Positions 56,867 to 64,000 of a stretch of DNA of 64,000 bases are shown piece by piece. The DNA lies in the NCBI RefSeq assembly GCF_037126465.1, contig NW_026999407.1, positions 1,018,000 to 1,081,999 on the forward strand. Direction: 5' to 3'. The notes beneath the pieces are model-generated. The model was not told the DNA's origin and searched no databases. It saw only the letters and a list, made by a program, of their open reading frames with translations. The translations under genes were made by a program, and so were the position numbers. The stretch comes from Ornithodoros turicata (lineage: Eukaryota > Arthropoda > Arachnida > Ixodida > Argasidae). The stretch's first letter is position 1. Each line of letters starts with the position of its first letter.

Positions 56867-58610
56867 CGCCAGCTATTGTCTCTAGAATAGAAAATCGTCA
56901 CAGTAGCTCATCCAGCAGCAACATTGGCTCCGCCAGTGAGGAGGCCGCGAGATAGCTCACGTGCTTACAAGAACCAATAGGAATGGCCGAGCTCGTCTAA
57001 CGTTCCAGCCCGAATGTGAGGTTGTGTTCGAGGGTCTGTATTTCTCTATTCCGATACTGAGAAAAATAACTGACGTCTTTCGATGTGGGACATCTTTTTG
57101 TCAGACGGGTAACGTCATCTGCAGAGCGCATACTGTTGGCGCGTGAATCCTCTAAAAATCTGCCGCTCTTTGCAGCGCCGAGGTGGAGCCAGCGTCGTAT
57201 GTTCCCTGCCTGGCGCTGCTCAAAATTATGCGTTGTGAAGGGAGCGTATCGTAGTTTCACTAAGCAATTTGACTGCGTTGGGACTGTTTCATTCGGCCTA
57301 AAAAATCTTACGCCCAGTGATTCATCCAGAAACGTCTAAAGCCAAGTTTCAAGCCAGTCATGTGTCTAATAACGAAGGCCCCCCGTGTAGGAGGTGCGCA
57401 GGGGACAAATATGGGGTGTTGCTAAACATTTCTGGGATGTAGGGGGCCTGGATAAATCACTGCTTACGCCAAAGATTCTGATGGACGTGTTATGAGACTA
57501 GCGGCCCATAAGTCTCGTGGACAGATTTTTACGCGGCGTACCGACTGTAACAGGGTCAGGAACCTGTGAACACACGTTGCTGACTATTCCTGAAGAAACG
57601 TGTGCTAGGAGATCGCGAACTGCATTATCTGATCGCCCATGTAGAAAGAGTGGATTTTTGGGAAATCCTATTGACGCTTCATCTAGACGTGATCGGACAT
57701 ACCCATATGAACATGACGCACGTAATCTCAGTGGCCTATTTCTCGGATTATTACATTTATGGGTTCGCATAAACTATTCCCAAACGGTTGAGTTCAGGTC
57801 ATAAATCCAGATTAGGACTGCCCGCGGTGTTGAGATGGCGGTTCGGAAGCGTGGTGGCTGCCTTGAATTAAATAAATTACGTCAGTATGAGCTCGCATGC
57901 ATAGCTTTACTAGAATACTCTGCAAAAGTTACAATTTTCGCTGTTGCTCAATTTTCTTGCTTCAAGGGAAGCAGACAACCCACACCGGTGGTACTGCATA
58001 AACGTTGACATGTGGATGACAGACATCGCTACAGATGGTGGAGAAGCTGTAATGCAAGCAGCTCAAAACCTGGAACACCTAGGCAATCTGCCTTACCCCA
58101 ATGAAAGAATGCCCCTCCCCCCCCCCAATTGCTCCGACCTCCTGAAACCTCTCAAAGCACAAACATAGAAACTATCCCATGTCTTTCCAGTGATTAGAAA
58201 TTATCCGTGTAAGCCGAAATCACCATACAGATCACTTAGCATGAGATGGAACACCTTATTTATTTAGCGATACTGTCTGCCTCTGATTACAGGAAATGAA
58301 AAAATATAAGAAAAGTAATAACATTCACCATATAGAATCACTATCAACTTGTATGATGCACATAGTGCACGCGCTGATTTCGGAAGTGAACATTTTCATC
58401 GAAATATAATTTCTAAAAGTCCGCTACAAACAATGAACAAGTAAACTACAAAAACTTGGATACGTAGCGGCAGAGGCACAATCCTCTGAAAAAAAAGAAA
58501 AAAAAGAACAGCTGAAGGAGTGCATCCTATCAGGAGTATGACTGGAATGTTTGTGTCTAGATGGCCGAGTGTTAGACATCTTGATTCGTATTCTATTGTA
58601 TGACCACCGT
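56867..58610. other. No gene seen
   Basis: Short frames at 57498-57804 and 57944-58168 show no known domain. Confidence 0.4.
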
Positions 58611-58617
58611 CAATAAG

Positions 58618-58850
58618 TCAGGATTTCATTTTCCTACGCGTCTCCAGGGAATCAACTGTAAAGGAGAGAGGGGGGAGCCTATAGTTACCGTAGAAAAAGC
58701 GTACCGCTAAGCTTTCAACTTTTTCAACCTTATTAATGTTAGAAGATATAAAAGGCTCCGAAAACCTCTGATGCATGTTCAAGAATTGGCCGAACCAGGG
58801 TTTTGTATATGCAGTTAACTTTGGTTCGTATGTTTTGTCATATCGAGGAT
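58618..58850 (-). pseudogene. LINE RT C-terminal fragment
   Basis: The minus frame contains KLTAYTKPWFGQFLNMHQRF (a frameshifted form of the LAYKTLVRPILEHA-type motif) and INKVEKVESLAVRFFYGNYR followed by SLETRRKMKS. These are the conserved end of jockey/CR1-like reverse transcriptases. Confidence 0.6.
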
Positions 58851-58859
58851 TTTCGCCGT

Positions 58860-60520
58860 TGCTAAATATACGTAACTGAATAGTTAAAAAGCTACGTAAA
58901 TCATGAAAACACTTACGTTTGTGGAGGGCTTGCGAGGTGCCTCTCTTGCGGAGTAGCTTCTGTTTGCGTTGATAATCGAGAATGTCTTTTTCAGCTACTG
59001 CTAAAAGAACCCCGCTCGTCAGAAATCTCCTGATTGGTTGGAAACAGAAGGCACCACGACTACAATACAAATGCGTTATCCAAACTCTTTCCTTTGAGTT
59101 TGACACGTTCGAGCGCTCTCAACGGTTTCATTTGAACCCTTCCCTGTGATACAGTATACAGAAATGACAGGTGTTAGATAAGACGTCCAGAAATAAAATG
59201 TCAGCAGTGTACTTGAGAAGTGCTCCCCATGTAGAAATGGCTTCTCTATCGGGTGAGTGTTGACTCGTGCTTGCGTTGCATCTGGAAACGAGAATGCTCG
59301 GCAACCCGATATCTTTTCGCGGAGTGTGTTCAAATCCACAGCACCTTTGAAAGCAGTGCCGGAACACGATTTGTTTCTCGCTAATTTGAGACAACTTGCC
59401 AACAGTTCAAAAGATGGAGGAACGAAACACAGGAGCGGCGGTTTCAAATGTGTGTGGTATACCCCTCTGGCGGCCGCTCCAGTCCAAATCGCCATTACTT
59501 CCTGTTCATCACGTGACTTTCTTTTCAGTTTCCATTTGCGTCGCTTTGTTATGTGCATCGACGTCTGCGTAATTAATTATTTGTCGCCCTTTATAGCACC
59601 TATTGCGATGCCAAAGGGCGTCATTAATGTCCCGTTTATTTAATTGATCGTGCGTCCCGTCGTATTCAATGTACCTTAATGGGCCGGTCTCGCAGATTGC
59701 TGCAACAACAACGATGCCCAACGTAAGAGAGAGAGAGAGAGCATAGTGCAAATATGTACAGCGCAATACATGCAGATAACTCTGATTGTTTGCTATATAC
59801 AAAGAAACGTGAATGCATAATAGAGAAAGGGAATATTTTTCATGTTCGATTAAGAATATTATTCGGCGTAATATACGGGTAACTGCTAGGTGAGGTAATC
59901 CTATGTCTGGGGGGATCTACACCACAACTTTGTCGAACACTTGGAAGAATGTGCTGAATATCCTAGACGACGGCTGCACGGCTGAAATAGTCGGTACACA
60001 ACAGTGCCTGTCGAAACAATCAAAACACAGAATGATATAGTCTTTCGAATGGAGGATTCGATAGCGGCATCAAAGAATTGTCCAAAGTGGCTATTAAAGT
60101 GAAGTGGAGGCTTATTTTCTTGCAATCATGAGTGCAGCTTGCTGGACGCAAGCTTTCTCGAGGAAGGCTGTCAGCGAAACACAATCCTTGTCTACGTTGC
60201 GCGGAGAACGTCTCAAGCCATGTCGTCCAAGGAAAGCTTAGGTGGTCAAAGAGGAAAAGATAACGAACAGCGAAACGGAACAACCACAGCGGTTGGTACG
60301 TCCATAAATTTTGCCTGACTGAGGGAGAGAGAATTTTCTCTCCTTTGTTTAACGACCTCTTGATGGGTCGATAGATAAATAAATAAATAAAGGAGATGTC
60401 TGAATTACATAAGTAAACACCATATTTCACCCAACACGTTATAAATTCCTATAAAAATCTACTTGTCCGAAAAAGACAATGTCAACGATATTCATGTTCG
60501 GGAAACTGTTGCCAGGACTT
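58860..60520. other. No gene seen
   Basis: On the minus strand TTGTTGTTGCAG at about 59698-59709 looks like a splice acceptor, but the following frame does not match a Kunitz domain. A (GA)n tract is at 59728-59742. A (TAAA)n tract is at 60375-60390. Confidence 0.4.
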
Positions 60521-60526
60521 AGGACT

Positions 60527-61795
60527 ACTTTATTTATTTATTTATATTTATTTATAATACTCTCAGAGCCATGAGGCATTGAACAGGAGATGGGCGGTTA
60601 TCACACGACAATAGACAATAGCATTTACGGGACACGCACAAGAAAAAGCAAGCAGATAATACAAAGAAGAAGAAGAGGAGGAGACAGCTTCACAAAATGC
60701 ATAAACACACAGGGCGTATGTGGATCAGTACATGTAGAAACATGACATGGCGTCACTGAAGGCGGGCAGGGTGTCCATGCTCGCAATGTCGCGTGGGAGC
60801 TGGTTCCATTCTGAAGCGGAACGGATGAAGAAAGAGTCAAAAAACGATTTGGTGTTACCAGTATTTATATAGACTTTCCGAAAATGGTGAATGCGGTGAG
60901 AGATGTGGCCAGAGGATGACAGGTATGACGAGAGAACCGGGTCTTCATGGTGCTACTATATCTTGAAAAAGAGGGTGAGATTTTGCGACGATTAGAGAGG
61001 AAGAGGAGAGGAGGTTTACATACTCTTTCATTTGAGTCACACTGGATGTGGTGTTCTAGTTAGAATAAACCTGGCGGCTCGGTTCTGGATTAACTCAAAC
61101 ATTTTCATGGGGCAGACAGAGGTGAAATCTCTGTTTGGGTCGGACGAGGACGAAGTTTGGGTCGGACGAGGGATCTGTACAGTTGCCTGATGGAATGTGC
61201 GCCTGATAAAGCCAAGAGATGAGTTTGCGGCGTTGCAAATATGAGTAATGTGTGTCTTCCACGTCAAGTCGGATGTTATGTGCACACCAAGGTACTTGTA
61301 CGAGCAGATTGTTTCACGTCGTTCACCATTGATGTTATAGATGACAGATGATGATTTATGTGAACGAGAAATTCTGCGGTGTTCCCACTTACTAATGCTA
61401 AATTTTATAGACCAGTTAGAGCATCAATTTTCGGGTGAGGACAGGTCAGGTTGCTAGCATCAGCCGAGCTGGCAAATGACACTACGCAATCGTCAGCATA
61501 AAGGTGGATAGAAGAGGAGCACAATCGGCTAAGTGATTCATGAAAGTTGGAAACAATAAAGGGCCCGAGACGGATCCTTGGGGTACGCCAGATGAGACCG
61601 CTGTTAGTGAAGTTACAGCGATCAAGTGCGACCGGGAGATAAGAGAAGCTTGAATCCATGCTAGGATCGCAGGGTCGATGTTGAGATTAGAAAGCTTGAA
61701 AAGCAGCTTATCATGAGGTAACTTATCAAATGCCTTACTGAAATCAAGAAATATCCAGTCAACTTCTAAGCCGGTATGAAGTGGACAGTGAAGTA
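60527..61795 (-). pseudogene. LINE (CR1-like) RT fragment with tail
   Basis: Reading on the minus strand: VDWIFLDFSKAFDKLPHDKL (first catalytic Asp), SGVPQGSVSGP, IHLYADDCVVSFASS (YADD catalytic pair), then HITSDLTWKTHITHICNAAN, LIQNRAARFILTRT and WNQLPRDIASMDTLPAF. It ends in a (TTTAT)n-type tail near 60527-60555. Several frameshifts are needed. It is 5'-truncated at about 61780 next to a satellite array. Confidence 0.8.
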
Positions 61796-61800
61796 CTTTG

Positions 61801-64000
61801 TGCCATTGAAGTCAAAATTAGGTCAGAACATCAGGAGGCAAAGGGAAATAGGATGGCAGAAGTTATTTTGCTCTAAAGTAAGTTGAAGTTTAGAAAAGAC
61901 TGGACAAAGTGAACGGAATGGGCATCGGAGTGCGATACAGGATACTTGATCGCTGTAATCTTGACTGAGGGATAAATATGAGTGCCATTGAAATCAAATT
62001 TGAGTCAGAACATCAGGAGGCAAAGGGAAATAGGATGGCAGAAGTTATTTTGCTCTAGAGTAAGTTGAAGTTTAGAAAAGAGTGGACAAAGTGAACGGAA
62101 TGGGCATCGGAGAGCGATACAGGTCTGCCCAATCTTGACTGAGGGATAAATATGAGTGCCATTGAAATCAAATTTGGGTCAGAACATCAGGAGGCAAAGG
62201 GAAATAGGATGGCATAAGTTATTTTGCTCTAGAGTAAGTTGAAGTTTAGAAAAGAGTGGACAAAGTGAACGGAATGGGCATCGGAGAGCGATACAGGTCT
62301 GCCCAATCTTGACTGAGGGATAAATATGAGTGCCATTGAAATCAAATTTGGGTCAGAACATCAGGAGGCAAAGGGAAATAGGATGGCATAAGTTATTTTG
62401 CTCTAGAGTAAGTTGAAGTTTAGAAAAGAGTGGACAAAGTGAACGGAATGGGCATCGGAGAGCGATACAGGTCTGCCCAATCTTGACTGAGGGATAAATA
62501 TGAGTGCCATTGAAATCAAATTTGGGTCAGAACATCAGGAGGCAAAGGGAAATAGGATGGCAGAAGTTATTTTGCTCTAGAGTAAGTTGAAGTTTAGAAA
62601 AGAGTGGACAAAGTGAACGGAATGGGCATCGGAGAGCGATACAGGTCTGCCCAATCTTGACTGAGGGATAAATATGAGTGCCATTGAAATCAAATTTGGG
62701 TCAGAACATCAGGAGGCAAAGGGAAATAGGATGGCATAAGTTATTTTGCTCTAGAGTAAGTTGAAGTTTAGAAAAGAGTGGACAAAGTGAACGGAATGGG
62801 CATCGGAGAGCGATACAGGTCTGCCCAATCTTGACTGAGGGATAAATATGAGTGCCATTGAAATCAAATTTGGGTCAGAACATCAGGAGGCAAAGGGAAA
62901 TAGGATGGCAGAAGTTATTTTGCTCTAGAGTAAGTTGAAGTTTAGAAAAGAGTGGACAAAGTGAACGGAATGGGCATCGGAGAGCGATACAGGTCTGCCC
63001 AAGCTTGACTGAGGGATAAATATGAGTGCCATTGAAATCAAATTTGGGTCAGAACATCAGGAGGCAAAGGGAAATAGGATGGCATAAGTTATTTTGCTCT
63101 AGAGTAAGTTGAAGTTTAGAAAAGAGTGGACAAAGTGAACGGAATGGTCATCGGAGAGCGATACAGGTCTGCCCAAGCTTGACTGAGGGATAAATATGAG
63201 TGCCATTGAAATCAAATTTGGGTCAGAACATCAGGAGGCAAAGGGAAATAGGATGGCATAAGTTATTTTGCTCTAGAGTAAGTTGAAGTTTAGAAAAGAG
63301 TGGACAAAGTGAACGGAATGGTCATCGGAGAGCGATACAGGTCTGCCCAATCTTGACTGAGGGATAAATATGAGTGCCATTGAAATCAAATTTGGGTCAG
63401 AACATCAGGAGGCAAAGGGAAATAGGATGGCATAAGTTATTTTGCTCTAGAGTAAGTTGAAGTTTAGAAAAGAGTGGACAAAGTGAACGGAATGGGCATC
63501 GGAGAGCGATACAGGTCTGCCCAATCTTGACTGAGGGATAAATATGAGTGCCATTGAAATCAAATTTGGGTCAGAACATCAGGAGGCAAAGGGAAATAGG
63601 ATGGCATAAGTTATTTTGCTCTAGAGTAAGTTGAAGTTTAGAAAAGAGTGGACAAAGTGAACGGAATGGGCATCGGAGAGCGATACAGGTCTGCCCAATC
63701 TTGACTGAGGGATAAATATGAGTGCCATTGAAATCAAATTTGGGTCAGAACATCAGGAGGCAAAGGGAAATAGGATGGCATAAGTTATTTTGCTCTAGAG
63801 TAAGTTGAAGTTTAGAAAAGAGTGGACAAAGTGAACGGAATGGGCATCGGAGAGCGATACAGGTCTGCCCAATCTTGACTGAGGGATAAATATGAGTGCC
63901 ATTGAAATCAAATTTGGGTCAGAACATCAGGAGGCAAAGGGAAATAGGATGGCAGAAGTTATTTTGCTCTAGAGTAAGTTGAAGTTTAGAAAAGAGTGGA
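61801..64000 (+). repeat. 174-bp satellite array, open at the right edge
   Basis: From 61983 the unit repeats every 174 bp (unit starts at 61981, 62155, 62329 and so on to 63895), giving 11.6 units, preceded by one diverged 182-bp unit (61801-61982) carrying an 8-bp longer segment near 61938. The units are nearly identical. Recurring variants are CAGAAGTT or CATAAGTT, GGGCATCGG or GGTCATCGG, and CCAATCTT or CCAAGCTT. No unit-spanning open frame exists although 174 is a multiple of three. Confidence 0.95.

Noticed and set aside
58618..59106. 162-codon frame as a gene
   Set aside because: Its C-terminal half is a decayed LINE RT end; the N-terminal half is unidentified, so the frame is not a host gene.
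59600..59720. Possible Kunitz-like exon on the minus strand after TTGTTGTTGCAG
   Set aside because: The frame has a Cys and GPLRY..YDG segment, but the cysteine spacing does not match a Kunitz domain and there is no phase-1 donor at the right distance.
61801..64000. Coding tandem repeat (174 bp is 58 codons)
   Set aside because: All frames on both strands meet stops within each unit, so no repeat protein is encoded.

Overview
The window reads as non-coding-rich nuclear DNA from an arthropod, most likely a tick (Ixodida). The reasons are split Kunitz/BPTI-domain exons with phase-1 introns (a family greatly expanded in ticks), a tRNA-derived SINE that resembles the tick Ruka element, and a dense mix of LINE, Penelope-like, Ty3/gypsy, mariner, hAT and foldback elements. 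The species call is inference; no ribosomal or mitochondrial marker is present.

Protein-coding signal is sparse and all of it is on the minus strand. Three exons each encode one complete six-cysteine Kunitz domain (54481-54654, 40784-40954, 38025-38201). All three have phase-1 acceptors and phase-1 donors, so they can splice together in any order; they may form one multi-Kunitz secreted inhibitor gene or belong to tandem paralogues. A separate pair of small exons (10282-10318 and 10155-10214) encodes a signal peptide plus a short spacer and also ends in phase 1. It looks like the 5' end of another secreted gene whose remaining exons lie to the left of the window.

Layout: 1-7165 is copy A of a roughly 6-kb duplicated segment; copy B is at 41354-47590. 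Comparing the copies gives direct empty/filled-site evidence for several insertions. 8.4-27.4 kb holds hAT-like and TA-target foldback elements, a Penelope-like retroelement (20.4-21.4 kb) and several low-complexity 'word-biased' elements. 27.9-37.4 kb is a retroelement region: a possible LTR end, a GIY-YIG fragment, an RNase-H-bearing LINE, LINE RT fragments, an LTR with a primer-binding site, and gypsy integrase. 37.6-41 kb has two Kunitz exons and tRNA-derived SINEs. 41.3-47.6 kb is copy B, with two SINEs inserted at the same site, a TTAA-target element and a nested hAT element. 48-54.3 kb has word-biased elements, a gypsy pol fragment and a deleted mariner nested in another element. 54.5 kb is the third Kunitz exon. 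56-61.8 kb has a second hAT copy and LINE fragments. 61.8-64 kb is a 174-bp satellite array that runs off the right edge.

The strongest candidates for something undescribed are: a set of about ten unrelated elements that each fill their interior with degenerate copies of one short family-specific word, two or more bounded by terminal inverted repeats; a 45-bp near-perfect palindrome inserted in a SINE tail with a 7-bp duplication; and the 174-bp satellite abutting a LINE.
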